A stretch of DNA of 64,000 bases from Aureimonas flava (GTDB lineage Bacteria; Pseudomonadota; Alphaproteobacteria; Rhizobiales; Rhizobiaceae): NCBI RefSeq assembly GCF_003583935.1, contig NZ_QYRN01000007.1, forward strand, positions 235,115 through 299,114, given 5' to 3'. The notes beneath the pieces are model-generated. The model did no database searches and was not told the DNA's origin. It saw only the letters and a list, made by a program, of their open reading frames with translations. Position 1 is the stretch's first letter; each line of letters begins with the position of its first letter. Below, piece after piece: positions 9,291 through 17,806 of the stretch. The translations under genes were made by a program, and so were the position numbers.

Positions 9291-10544
9291 ATGAACATCG
9301 ACAACTTCGCCCTCGTGCATCGTGTCCTGACCTCGGGCGGCATCCGCGCGGCGGCACAGGACCTCGGCTGCCCGGCCTCGACGGTGGCCGCCGCCCTGAA
9401 CCGGTTCCAGTCGCGCATCGCCACGGAGCTCGTGTCGTTCTCGGGCACGCGCCTGCTGCTCACGCTGGAGGGGCGCCGGCTGGTCGGGCCGCTCGGCCGG
9501 CTCGCCGAGCTCGGCGCGGCGGTCGAAACGCTGGGCGGCGACAGCAACGGCACGGACGGGGCGACCGGGACGGGGAACGAGGCGAAGCCCCTCCGCCCGG
9601 CGGTGTCCGTGTCGATGGTGCTGCGCTTCCTCGCCATCTGCCGGCACGGCAGCATCCGCAGCGCCGCGATCGCCACCGGCCTCGGGCAACCGCAGCTCAC
9701 GCGGCAGATGAAGCAGTTCGAGGCGGCGGTGGGCGGTGCGCTGTTCACACGGCGGCGCACGGGCGTCGAGCCGACGGTGCTCGGACGACGGCTCCTGCCG
9801 CTCGCCGAGGAGATCGAGGCGCAGTGGCTCGCCGTCAACAACGGCTCGTCCGAGCGTTTCCGGCGCGACAGCACGCGCATCCGCCTCGGCGCCGTGAACG
9901 CGCTCGGCTTCGAGAGCCGCCTGTCCCGGATGCTGGCGCTCCTGGTGGCGGAATGGCCGAAGCGGCGGCCGGGACTCCAGCTCTTCGTTTCGGCGGGCAC
10001 GGCCGAGGAGCTGATCGCGGGCCTGCGCACCGGACAGTACGACCTGGCGCTGCTCGACACGCAGGCGGTGCCGGAGGAGATGCAGGGCACGGTGGTGTCG
10101 CGCTCGCCGCTCGCGGTGGTCAGCTCGTTCGAGCTGGCGGCGCGCCACGCGGGCGGCCTCGCCGATCTCCTGGCCAACGCGCCGGTCGCCGCGCCCAGCC
10201 TGCGCAACGGGTTGCGCCAGAGGATCGACATGCTGGTGGAGAACGCGCTGGCCGGAGCCGGGGCCCCCCGCCGGCGCGTCGCGGTGACCGAGGTGGACAT
10301 GCTGCCGGTGATCGCCAGCCTCGTGGCCGAGCACGCGCACGTCTCGGTCCTGCCCGTGTCCTCGCTGGCGGGGCTGGAGCCCCACGTGTCCTCCACCGTC
10401 CTGGACGAGGGCTACGACATGTTCCTGTCGCTGGTGCAGAGCCGGTCGGGCGTCGCGGACGGCGCCATGCGCACCGCGCTCGCCATCCTGGAGGCGCACC
10501 GGCTCATCGAAGCGGAGCCCTCGCCGCGCGCCCCGGCCTCATGA
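9291..10544 (+). CDS. LysR-type regulator with two tandem HTH domains
   Basis: A 417-residue transcription regulator, about 100 longer than a standard LysR protein. Residues ~1-70 (MNIDNFALVHRVLTSGGIRA onward) read like a LysR winged-helix domain. A second, clearer one follows the Gly-rich linker from ~residue 105 (SMVLRFLAICRHGSIRSAA, then LGQPQLTRQMKQFEAAVGGALFTRR). A substrate-binding domain (IRLGAVNALGFESRLSRML onward) completes it. The ATG at 9291 has a GGAGGAGGGGCGGG ribosome site. It is divergent from the hydantoinase operon and its end overlaps that of the lyase gene. It is the obvious candidate regulator of the locus; its ligand is unknown. Confidence 0.8.
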   Translation: MNIDNFALVHRVLTSGGIRAAAQDLGCPASTVAAALNRFQSRIATELVSFSGTRLLLTLEGRRLVGPLGRLAELGAAVETLGGDSNGTDGATGTGNEAKPLRPAVSVSMVLRFLAICRHGSIRSAAIATGLGQPQLTRQMKQFEAAVGGALFTRRRTGVEPTVLGRRLLPLAEEIEAQWLAVNNGSSERFRRDSTRIRLGAVNALGFESRLSRMLALLVAEWPKRRPGLQLFVSAGTAEELIAGLRTGQYDLALLDTQAVPEEMQGTVVSRSPLAVVSSFELAARHAGGLADLLANAPVAAPSLRNGLRQRIDMLVENALAGAGAPRRRVAVTEVDMLPVIASLVAEHAHVSVLPVSSLAGLEPHVSSTVLDEGYDMFLSLVQSRSGVADGAMRTALAILEAHRLIEAEPSPRAPAS

Positions 10545-12083
10545 TCCGCCGGCCACGTCGGACGAGATCGCGAAGAAGCGGTCGAACTCCTCCACCGAGG
10601 CGAGGTCCACGAGCTGGAGGATGAAGCCGGACGAGCTGATCTCGGTCTCGATCTCTTCGACCTCGGAGGACAGCGGGCGGTCGGCGCGGTAGAAGGCGGA
10701 ATGCCGGCGCACGAGGCCGCGGATTTGGAGGGCGAGCCCCTCCGACCCGTCGTCCAGCACGTCGGCCGCCTGCGCGGCGAGAAGGGCCTCCAGCGCCGCC
10801 ATGCGCCAGAGCGCGCGGACCTGGCGCTCCAGGCGCTCGACGATCAGCGGCAGGAAGGCCGCCTCGTCCTCGGCGCCGTTGGCCACCACCAGAGACTGCG
10901 GCGAGAGCGGCGCGGTCATCGACAGGACGCGCATGTAGAGGTCGCCCATCAGCTTCAGCGCCGGCCCGAAGCCCGTGGCGACGACGCCCTCGGGCACGAG
11001 GTTGACCGGCAGCCCGCGCCGGCCGCCGCTGACCAGGATCACGCATCGGTTGAAGACGTTGCGGGCGATGTGGGCCAGGGTGAGCTGGCAGGACTGCACC
11101 ACGATGGCCACGTCCGCCGGCAGCGAGCCGCCCGACGTCAGGACCTCGTCCTCCACCACGACCGGGTTGTCGTCGCTGCGCGCCGTCATGTTCAGGACGG
11201 CCTGGCCGGCATGCATCAGGGTCGACAGCGTGGTGCCGAAGATCTGCGGCATCATGCGCAGGCTCAGCGGATCCTGCACGTTGGAGGCGTCGTGCCAGGG
11301 CCAGTCCCGCGAGGCCTCGCACAGCCAGCGGCCGACGTCGGTCTGCATCCGCGTGCCGATATGGGCGGCCGAGCGCCACGGCGCGCGCGAGGCGCCCAAC
11401 GTCGCCGACGAGAACAGGCCGACCGCCATCAGGACGCGGACCGCCCGCGCCGCGCTGCGCAGCGCCACGGCGGCGGCGGCGTAGCCGATCGCGTTCACGG
11501 CCAGCGCGGCCAGCGCGTCGCGCGGGGCGAAGACCAGCGGGGCGCGGCCGAGCTCGGCCAGCACCTCGGCCGCGTCGCGCCGCGCGCCGCGATGGCTGAC
11601 CTCGCCGACGCCCGTCAGCACCGCGCCGATCTGGCCCATCAGCCCGATGTCAGCGCAGCCGATCGATCCGGTGCGGCGGACGATCGGGATGATGTCGGCG
11701 TTCAGGAGGTCCACGAAGGCGTCCACGAGCTGCGGGCTGCAGCCCACGGTGCCGGTGAGCGCCGTGTTGATGCGGATGGCGATGGCCTTGCGCACGGTGG
11801 CGTTCGGGAACGGCGCTCCGGTGCCGAAATGGTGCGATCGAACGAGGCCGAGGTTGAATTCGGCCAGTTCGTCGTCGCGCCAGTCCTTGTCCTTCATGCC
11901 GCCGACGCCCGTGTTGGTGCCGTAGATCGGCTGGCCGGAGGCGAGGCCGCGCTCCAGGATGGCGCGGCCGTGCCGCACCCTGTCCATTCCCTCCGCGCTC
12001 GGCGCCACGGCGCAGCCCGCGCCGATCCGTCCGAGGTGAGAGAAGCCGAGCACCGACCCGTCGAGCGGAATGGGGATGGTCAT
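10539..12083 (-). CDS. MIO-less histidine ammonia-lyase homologue, probable ergothionase
   Basis: A 514-residue aromatic-amino-acid-lyase fold protein. The catalytic tyrosine loop is present (Y54 in PIYGTNTGVG). The MIO-forming Ala-Ser-Gly of HAL (GSVGASGDLAPL) is absent: the segment reads GSIGCADIGLMGQ (C143-A144-D145), one residue shorter. Such enzymes cannot make the MIO electrophile. Ergothionase, which eliminates trimethylamine from ergothioneine, is a HAL homologue that works by acid/base catalysis instead. A betaine-type ABC importer directly upstream and thiohydantoin genes nearby support ergothionase. The gene lies downstream of the importer's terminator and has its own TGGGATATGCCG element. 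The last bases overlap the convergent regulator gene. Another N-methylated imidazole substrate remains possible. Confidence 0.72.
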   Translation of the reverse strand: MTIPIPLDGSVLGFSHLGRIGAGCAVAPSAEGMDRVRHGRAILERGLASGQPIYGTNTGVGGMKDKDWRDDELAEFNLGLVRSHHFGTGAPFPNATVRKAIAIRINTALTGTVGCSPQLVDAFVDLLNADIIPIVRRTGSIGCADIGLMGQIGAVLTGVGEVSHRGARRDAAEVLAELGRAPLVFAPRDALAALAVNAIGYAAAAVALRSAARAVRVLMAVGLFSSATLGASRAPWRSAAHIGTRMQTDVGRWLCEASRDWPWHDASNVQDPLSLRMMPQIFGTTLSTLMHAGQAVLNMTARSDDNPVVVEDEVLTSGGSLPADVAIVVQSCQLTLAHIARNVFNRCVILVSGGRRGLPVNLVPEGVVATGFGPALKLMGDLYMRVLSMTAPLSPQSLVVANGAEDEAAFLPLIVERLERQVRALWRMAALEALLAAQAADVLDDGSEGLALQIRGLVRRHSAFYRADRPLSSEVEEIETEISSSGFILQLVDLASVEEFDRFFAISSDVAGGS

Positions 12084-12160
12084 GGAAGCCTGCGCATTCG
12101 ATGGGGGGCGGGCGGCGGGCGGCCGCGACGCCCGGAAGCCTAGCGGGGGCGAGCCGAGGC

Positions 12161-12172
12161 CGGCATATCCCA
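12161..12172 (-). promoter_or_regulatory. TGGGATATGCCG element upstream of the first lyase gene
   Basis: Read on the minus strand this is TGGGATATGCCG, 78-89 bp upstream of the lyase start at 12083. The identical 12-mer stands before the second lyase gene (19378-19389), and its first eight bases recur at 9207-9214. Exact recurrence before the operons of one locus suggests a common operator, probably for the double-HTH LysR protein. Confidence 0.5.
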
Positions 12173-12218
12173 AATCGGGAACGGGCGATGCGCCGATCGG
12201 TCGCGGGGCGCGCGACGC

Positions 12219-12247
12219 AAAAAAAGGGGCGGCCCGCGAGCCGCCCC
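12219..12247 (-). terminator. Intrinsic terminator of the betaine ABC operon
   Basis: On the minus strand a perfect 8-bp stem GGGGCGGC / GCCGCCCC with a six-base loop is followed directly by seven T. It lies 32 bp after the binding-protein stop codon. It separates the importer operon from the lyase gene downstream. Confidence 0.92.
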
Positions 12248-12278
12248 TTCGTCGTCCGAGCCGCTTGTCGCGCCCGCG

Positions 12279-13190
12279 TCAGTTCAGCTTGTGCTCGGCC
12301 AGCCAGTCCTCGGCCACCTGGTCGATGCTGTCGTGATCGGCGAGGCGGCCGTTCATGTGGATGAGGTCTTCGGTGGTGAGCTCGGCGGACACGGCGTCCA
12401 GGACCTGCGTCGCCGTCTCGCTCTCCTTGGCGCTCGCCATGATCGGCACGATGTTCTGCGCGGCGAAGAGGTTCTTGTCGTCCACCAGCGTCACGAAGTC
12501 GTTGGCCGCGATGGCCGGATCGGTGGAGAACAGGTCGGCCGCCTGGACCTGGCCGTTCGCCAGCGCCGAGACGGTCAGCGGACCGCCGACGTCGAGCGGC
12601 TTGAACGACTTGAACTCCAGGCCGTAGACCTCCTTCAGACCCAGCATTCCCTCCTTGCGGGCCTGCCACTCGGGCGAGCCGCCGACCACGATCTCGGCCG
12701 CGTGCGGCTTCAGGTCGCTGATGGTCTTGAGCGTGTACTTGTCGGCCGTCGCGCGGGTCACGGCCATCGTGTCCGAGTTCTGCGCCTTCGACGGGGTCAG
12801 CATGGACACGCCCTCGGGCAGCGCCGCCTTGAGCGCCGCGGCGACGTCGTCCGGGGCATGGGCGGTCGAGTCCTTGTCGAGATAGGCCAGCGCGGCGCCG
12901 GCATATTCGGGCAGGAGATCGATCGAGCCGTCGCGCAGGGCGGGCATGTAGACCTCGCGGCTGCCGATGTTCAGCTTGGTCGAGGTCTCGATGCCCTTGG
13001 CGGACAGCGCCTTGGCGTAGATCGTCGCCAGGAGCTGGCTTTCGGGGAAGTCGGCCGAACCGACGATGATCGCCGACGCGTCGGTGCGCGCGGGCGTGTC
13101 CGCCGCCAGCGGATCGTTGGCGAGCGCGGGAAGCGCGGACAGCGCCAGAAGCGCCAGGGTTCCGGCCGTTCGGATCATGCGGACTGCCAT
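12279..13190 (-). CDS. Betaine-type ABC transporter substrate-binding protein
   Basis: A 303-residue periplasmic binding protein of the OpuBC/ProX/OsmF (quaternary-amine) group. It has a Sec signal peptide ending near ALPALAND and no lipobox cysteine. The IIVGSADFPESQLLATIYAKAL opening and LLPEYAGAALAYL are typical of the group. It is the last gene of a four-gene importer operon, 45 bp after the second permease gene and followed by an intrinsic terminator. Ergothioneine is a betaine, and known ergothioneine importers (EgtUV) belong to this family. With the neighbouring catabolic genes, ergothioneine or a related histidine betaine is the likely cargo. Glycine betaine or choline are the alternatives. 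Confidence 0.85.
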   Translation of the reverse strand: MAVRMIRTAGTLALLALSALPALANDPLAADTPARTDASAIIVGSADFPESQLLATIYAKALSAKGIETSTKLNIGSREVYMPALRDGSIDLLPEYAGAALAYLDKDSTAHAPDDVAAALKAALPEGVSMLTPSKAQNSDTMAVTRATADKYTLKTISDLKPHAAEIVVGGSPEWQARKEGMLGLKEVYGLEFKSFKPLDVGGPLTVSALANGQVQAADLFSTDPAIAANDFVTLVDDKNLFAAQNIVPIMASAKESETATQVLDAVSAELTTEDLIHMNGRLADHDSIDQVAEDWLAEHKLN

Positions 13191-13235
13191 TTTGTCGTCT
13201 CCGTCGCGTGGGGGGTGGAAAGGAAGGCGGATGCG

Positions 13236-13925
13236 TCAGGCGGGCGCGCGCCGGGGTTCGCGGCGCGTGAGGCCCGGCGACACGGCGAGCCGGGAAGCGA
13301 GCGCGATCAGGAGATCGACGCACAGGGCCAGAAGGCCGACCAGCACCGCGCCGGCCGCCATCTGGTAGTAGTCGTTCTGGGCGCGGCCGTCGATGATGAG
13401 GCGTCCCAGCCCGCCCAGCGATACATAGGCGGCGATGGTGGCGGTGGAGACGATCTGCAGCGTCGCGCTGCGCAGGCCCGAGAAGATCAGCGGCAGGGCG
13501 CAGGGCAGTTCGACGCGCAGAAGGATTCCGAGCGGGCGATGGCCCATGCCGCGCGCCGCGTCCACCGCCGCCGGGTCCACGGCGGCGATGCCGGCATAGG
13601 TCGAGGTCATGATCGGCGGCACCGCCAGCAGCACCAGCACGATGAGGCTCGGCACCACGAAGGCGAGGTCGGAGGCGAAGACCGGGCCGAACAGGATCAC
13701 CAGAAGCACGATGAGGCCGAGGCTCGGCAGGGCGCGCAGCGCGTTGGCGAGGCCCGCCACGGCCACCACGCCGCGCCGCGTGTGGCCGACATAGAGGCCC
13801 ACCGGCAGCGCGATCAGGCAGGCGAGGATGAGCGCCGTCGCGCTGTAGCCGAGGTGCTGGAGGAGGAGGGTCGGCACGCCCCGCTGCCCCTGCCAGTGCT
13901 CTGGATTGGAGAACCAGGCGATCAT
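13236..13925 (-). CDS. Betaine-type ABC transporter permease
   Basis: A 229-residue inner-membrane permease of the OpuB/ProW type with about five to six transmembrane segments. The cytoplasmic coupling loop with the GMGHRPLGILLRVELPCALP motif is the EAA loop that contacts the ATPase. The ATG at 13925 overlaps the preceding permease TGA (13922-13925), so the two are translationally coupled. The predicted partner is the permease encoded at 13922-14572. Confidence 0.88.
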   Translation of the reverse strand: MIAWFSNPEHWQGQRGVPTLLLQHLGYSATALILACLIALPVGLYVGHTRRGVVAVAGLANALRALPSLGLIVLLVILFGPVFASDLAFVVPSLIVLVLLAVPPIMTSTYAGIAAVDPAAVDAARGMGHRPLGILLRVELPCALPLIFSGLRSATLQIVSTATIAAYVSLGGLGRLIIDGRAQNDYYQMAAGAVLVGLLALCVDLLIALASRLAVSPGLTRREPRRAPA

Positions 13926-14572
13926 GCGCGGCGCTCCCTCGGCTGCCAGGGCGTCAGGCGGCGGGCACCCAGGAGCACCAGCCCGTCCAGGATCGCCGCC
14001 AGAACCACGCACAGGACGATGCCGGCGATGATCGGCGTCAGGAAGCGGAGCTGCAGACCCTGGGTGAACAGCATGCCGAGCTGCGGCGTGCCGACCAGCG
14101 CGGCCACCGACACGATGCTCACGTTGGACACCACCGCCACCCGCAGGCCGGCGGCGATCACCGGAACGGCGAGCGGCAGCTCCACCAGCGCGAAGCGCGG
14201 CAGCGCGCGATAGCCCATGGCGCTGGCGGCCTGGAGCACGTCGGGCGGCACCGATTCCAGCCCGTCGCTGACGGTGCGCACCAGGAGGGCGAGCGAGTAG
14301 ACCGTGAGCGCCACCACGACGTTGAGCGGATCGAGGATCTTGGTGCCGAGCACGAGCGGCAGCAGCACGAACAGGGCGAGCGAGGGGATCGTGTAGAGGA
14401 GGCCCGAGAGGCCGAGCAGCGCCGCGCGGAAGAGACCCGCTCGATGGGCGAGCCAGCCCAGCGGCAGCGCCAGCGCCAGGCCAATCGCGACCGGCAGCAC
14501 CGACAGGCCGAGATGCCACAGGAAGAGGTCGAAGATGCGGCCGGACTCTCGCCAGAGCCAGTCGAACCTCAT
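13922..14572 (-). CDS. Betaine-type ABC transporter permease
   Basis: A 216-residue membrane permease of the same family as its neighbour, with about five to six hydrophobic segments. The coupling loop reads ASAMGYRALPRFALVELPLAVP. Start and stop codons overlap the ATPase gene upstream (14569-14572) and the other permease downstream (13922-13925). This arrangement is standard for a heterodimeric OpuB-like channel. No fused binding domain is present, unlike in many Gram-positive EgtU proteins. Confidence 0.88.
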   Translation of the reverse strand: MRFDWLWRESGRIFDLFLWHLGLSVLPVAIGLALALPLGWLAHRAGLFRAALLGLSGLLYTIPSLALFVLLPLVLGTKILDPLNVVVALTVYSLALLVRTVSDGLESVPPDVLQAASAMGYRALPRFALVELPLAVPVIAAGLRVAVVSNVSIVSVAALVGTPQLGMLFTQGLQLRFLTPIIAGIVLCVVLAAILDGLVLLGARRLTPWQPRERRA

Positions 14573-15681
14573 GCGACGCCTCCGGTGCCGTTGCGCCCGG
14601 CCTCCACCTCGCGCACGATCTCGCCGAGGCCGATCGTGCCGAGCAGCGAGCCGTCGGCCGCGTCCACCACGACGCCCCGGCCGGAGGGCGCGCTGAGCGC
14701 GGCGTCGAGCACGTGGCGCAGCGTGCCGTCGCGCGGGGCGAGCGTGCCGGACAGGTTGAGGTCGCCTTCGCGCAAGGGGCCGGTCTGCGCGTCGAGGTCG
14801 GCCCAGCCGATCGGGCGCCCGGCGGCGTCCGCGACCAGGATCCAGCGGTCCAGCGCCACCTGGCGTGCGGCCTCCGGCAGCGTGCCGAGCGCCACCACCG
14901 GCTCGCGGCGCAGCGGCAGCGAGGGGCCGAGACCAGCGAAGGACAGGAAGCGGTAGCCGCGATCGCGGCCGATGAAGTCGGCCACGAAGGCGTCGGCGGG
15001 ACGGGCCAGCAGCTCGCGCGGGCTCGCGATCTGGGCGAGCTTGCCGCCCGTGCGCAGCACCGCCACCTGGTCGCCGAGCTTGAGCGCCTCGTCGATGTCG
15101 TGGGTGACCATGATGATGGTCTTGCCGATCTCGCGCTGGAGCCGCAGGAACTCGTCCTGGAGCTGGCCGCGCACCACCGGGTCCACCGCGCTGAACGGCT
15201 CGTCCATCAGCATGAACTTGGGGTCGGAGGCGAGCGCCCGCGCGACGCCGACGCGCTGCTGCTGGCCACCCGAGAGCTGCCAGGGATAGCGGTGCGCGAA
15301 GGCCTGCGTCAGTCCCACGCGTTCCAGGAGCTCGTGCGCGGTGCGCAGCGCCTTGTCCTTGGCGACGCCGTTGAGACGCGCCGTGGAGGCGATGTTCTGC
15401 ACCACGGTCCGGTGCGGGAACAGGCCGGCATGCTGGATCACGTAGCCGATGCGCCGGCGCAGCAGCGCCACGTCCATCCGCTCCGTCGGCTCCCCGTCGA
15501 GGAGGATCGAGCCCGAGGTCGGCGCGATCAGGCGGTTGATCATGCGCAGCGAGGTCGTCTTGCCGCAGCCCGAGGGGCCGACGAACACCGTCAGCTTGCC
15601 GTTGGGCGCTTCCAGCGAGAGCCCCTCGACCGCCACCGCCGCCCCGGGATAGCGCTTGGTCACGTCGTCGAAGACGATCAT
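14569..15681 (-). CDS. Betaine-type ABC transporter ATPase with CBS domains
   Basis: A 370-residue ATP-binding subunit that powers import of a quaternary amine. Walker A is GPSGCGKTT (residues 35-43). The signature LSGGQQQR, Walker B FMLMDEP and the switch His in MVTHD follow. The C-terminal ~120 residues look like the paired CBS domains typical of ProV/OpuA-type ATPases, which often sense ionic strength or nucleotides. It is the first gene of the operon, so its promoter should lie in 15682-15863, where a TTGTCTATACAA palindrome is seen 87 bp upstream. Confidence 0.9.
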   Translation of the reverse strand: MIVFDDVTKRYPGAAVAVEGLSLEAPNGKLTVFVGPSGCGKTTSLRMINRLIAPTSGSILLDGEPTERMDVALLRRRIGYVIQHAGLFPHRTVVQNIASTARLNGVAKDKALRTAHELLERVGLTQAFAHRYPWQLSGGQQQRVGVARALASDPKFMLMDEPFSAVDPVVRGQLQDEFLRLQREIGKTIIMVTHDIDEALKLGDQVAVLRTGGKLAQIASPRELLARPADAFVADFIGRDRGYRFLSFAGLGPSLPLRREPVVALGTLPEAARQVALDRWILVADAAGRPIGWADLDAQTGPLREGDLNLSGTLAPRDGTLRHVLDAALSAPSGRGVVVDAADGSLLGTIGLGEIVREVEAGRNGTGGVA

Positions 15682-15767
15682 GACCGCACCGCTTCCATCG
15701 AAGCGCCCCCTACGGCGCCCGGCGCGCGTGTTCGACGATCCATCATGCCTCGACCTCGTCCGACCCG

Positions 15768-15779
15768 TTGTCTATACAA
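15768..15779. promoter_or_regulatory. HutC/GntR-type palindrome upstream of the ABC operon
   Basis: TTGTCTATACAA is an imperfect palindrome that fits the GT-N-TA-N-AC core described for HutC-type GntR regulators, which control histidine use in many proteobacteria. It lies 87 bp upstream of the importer ATPase gene. No HutC gene is in the window, so the cognate regulator would be elsewhere. Confidence 0.45.
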
Positions 15780-15863
15780 TTCCACGGATGGCGGCGTGCC
15801 TCAAGGTGTTGCCGCAAAATAATTCAGGCACATAAGCTGCCTCGTTGCCAAGCATCTCGGTGG

Positions 15864-16433
15864 TCAGCCACCCTTCCAACGACCGTCGAGCTCGGTGTCG
15901 ATGTCGAAGAGGTCGAGCACCCGGGCGGCGGTGTGGCCGACGATCTCGTCGATGCTGCGCGGGCGCGGATAGAAGGCGGGCACCGGCGGCATGACGATGC
16001 CGCCCATTTCCGTCAGCCGCGTCATGTTGCGGCAATGGCCGAGATGCAGCGGCGTCTCGCGGAACAGCACCACCAGCCGGCGCCGCTCCTTCAGCACCAC
16101 GTCGGCGGCGCGGGCGATCAGCGTGCCGCCGAGGCCCATCGAGATCTCGGCGAGGCTCTTGGCCGAGCACGGCGCGACGACCATGCCCTCGGTGCGGAAG
16201 GAGCCGCTGGCGATGGCGGCGGCCATGTCGCGGTTGTCGTGCGTGTGGTCGGCCAGTTCCTTCAGGGCACCGAGCGTCAGGTCGCCCTCGTGCTTCATCG
16301 CGGTGATCGCGCCGCGCGACACCACGAGATGGGTCTCGATGCCGGCCGCGCGCAGCATCTCCAGGATGCGCACGCCGTAGTCGAAGCCGGAGGCGCCGCT
16401 GATGCCGACGATGAGACGATGGGGGCGACGCAC
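15864..16433 (-). CDS. UbiX-like flavin prenyltransferase
   Basis: A 189-residue flavin prenyltransferase of the UbiX/Pad1 family, which makes prenylated FMN, the cofactor of UbiD decarboxylases. Family marks are the N-terminal GISGASG nucleotide loop, the APCSAKSLAEIS segment, KERRRLVVLFRETPLH with the phosphate-binding arginine, and MPPVPAFY. The GTG start at 16433 has an AGGAG ribosome site about six bases upstream. It is 11 bp downstream of the ubiD-like gene in the same operon, so it probably serves that decarboxylase rather than ubiquinone synthesis. Confidence 0.92.
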   Translation of the reverse strand: MRRPHRLIVGISGASGFDYGVRILEMLRAAGIETHLVVSRGAITAMKHEGDLTLGALKELADHTHDNRDMAAAIASGSFRTEGMVVAPCSAKSLAEISMGLGGTLIARAADVVLKERRRLVVLFRETPLHLGHCRNMTRLTEMGGIVMPPVPAFYPRPRSIDEIVGHTAARVLDLFDIDTELDGRWKGG

Positions 16434-16444
16434 GTGGGCTCCTG

Positions 16445-17806
16445 TCAGTAGGTGTCGATCTCGGCCCGCACGCGGGCGCTGATCTCGGCGGGCGCGTCCA
16501 GGAGCTCCGACCGGCTGCCCCGCTCGCCGTCGCCGGGTCGCGTGGTGGCGATCATGGCGATCTTGGCGACCGTGAGGTCCCGGTGGACCGGATCGCAGCG
16601 GTCGGCCTTGACGCCGGGCAGGACAAGAAGGTCCTCGTCGCCCCGGAAGCGCGCGGCCAGGGACCACTCGACTTGCCGCGGGTCCTCCGGGTCGACGTCG
16701 TCCTCGACCACGATCACCTGCTTGAAGAGGTTCACCTGCCCCATCGCCAGGATCGCGGCGCGCTTGCCCTCGCCGAGGCGCGGCCGGTGCATCGCGATCA
16801 CCGCGTGGAGGCGGCCCATCCCGCCCTCGGTGACCACCACGCGCCGCACCGACGGGACGACGCGCCGCAGCGCGTCGCAGCACGTGGCCTCGATGGCGAC
16901 GGCGCCCAGCAGGCAGTGCTCGGCGAAATAGCCCGGCAGGATGGCCTGGTAGACGGCCTCGCGCCGATGCGTGACGCAGGTGACGACGCCGCCCGTGCCG
17001 GGGCCGTAGTCGACGTAGAAGCCGTGGAACTCGGACACCGGCCCTTCGGCGACGGTCTCGTTCGCCGCGATCGAGCCCTCCAGCACGATCTCCGAGCCGG
17101 CGGGCACTTCCAGCGGCACCGTGAGGCAGCGCACGAGCTCCAGCGGCTCGCCGAGCAGCCCGCCCACCACGTCGTACTCGTCGTCGCCGAGGCCGAGATA
17201 CATCTGGCTGCCGATCAGCACGGCCGGATGCGTGCCGATCGCCACCGCGATCGGGAGCCGCTCGCCGCGCGCGGCGGCCTTCTCGGCGATGATGTTGAGA
17301 TGGTGGTTCTTGGCGATGCCGAGCATGACCCGGCCGCCGCCGTCGAGCCGGATCCGCGCGATGGAGACGTTGCGCCGCCCGGTCTCGGGATCCTTGGCGA
17401 CGATCACGCCGGCCGTCACGTAGGCGCCGCTCTCGCGCTCGAACCAGGTCGGCACGGGCAGGATGTCGGCGAGCTCGATGGGGCCCCGGTGCACCACTTC
17501 CTGGACCGGGGCGTTCTCCACCATCACCGGGGCGATCGGCCGCCGCAGGGCCTGGAGGATGCCGTCGGGGAGGGACGCGCGGTCCATGCCGAGGAGCCGG
17601 GCGATGCGCTCGCGGGTGTTCAGGAGATTGCCGACGATCGGCATCGCGCCGCCGCGAACATCGGCGAAGAGCTGCGGGCGGTCGAACTGGCGCAGGCCCA
17701 GCACGGCGCCGATCTCGAAGCGGGGATCCACGGTGCGCCGGACGGTGTGGAGGTCGCCCTCCGCCTCCAGGCGCTCCAGCACCCCGCGAAAGCTCTGGTC
17801 GGCCAT
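16445..17806 (-). CDS. UbiD-family prenyl-FMN-dependent decarboxylase
   Basis: A 453-residue decarboxylase of the UbiD/Fdc family, which acts on aromatic or alpha,beta-unsaturated acids using prenylated FMN. Family segments include RNVSIARIRLDGG (prFMN-binding region), the conserved EFHGFYVDYGPG with acidic catalytic residues, and EDDVDPEDPRQVEWSLAARF near the C-terminus. The ATG shares one base with the TGA of the lyase gene before it (TGATG at 17804-17808), so expression is coupled. An ammonia-lyase-type enzyme makes an acrylate, a good UbiD substrate. Decarboxylation of an imidazolyl- or aryl-acrylate is therefore inferred. Classic UbiD in ubiquinone synthesis is unlikely in this operon. 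Confidence 0.88.
   Translation of the reverse strand: MADQSFRGVLERLEAEGDLHTVRRTVDPRFEIGAVLGLRQFDRPQLFADVRGGAMPIVGNLLNTRERIARLLGMDRASLPDGILQALRRPIAPVMVENAPVQEVVHRGPIELADILPVPTWFERESGAYVTAGVIVAKDPETGRRNVSIARIRLDGGGRVMLGIAKNHHLNIIAEKAAARGERLPIAVAIGTHPAVLIGSQMYLGLGDDEYDVVGGLLGEPLELVRCLTVPLEVPAGSEIVLEGSIAANETVAEGPVSEFHGFYVDYGPGTGGVVTCVTHRREAVYQAILPGYFAEHCLLGAVAIEATCCDALRRVVPSVRRVVVTEGGMGRLHAVIAMHRPRLGEGKRAAILAMGQVNLFKQVIVVEDDVDPEDPRQVEWSLAARFRGDEDLLVLPGVKADRCDPVHRDLTVAKIAMIATTRPGDGERGSRSELLDAPAEISARVRAEIDTY

Noticed and set aside
12219..12247. Terminator for a plus-strand transcript
   Set aside because: The homopolymer follows the stem only on the minus strand (as T). On the plus strand the A run comes before the stem.
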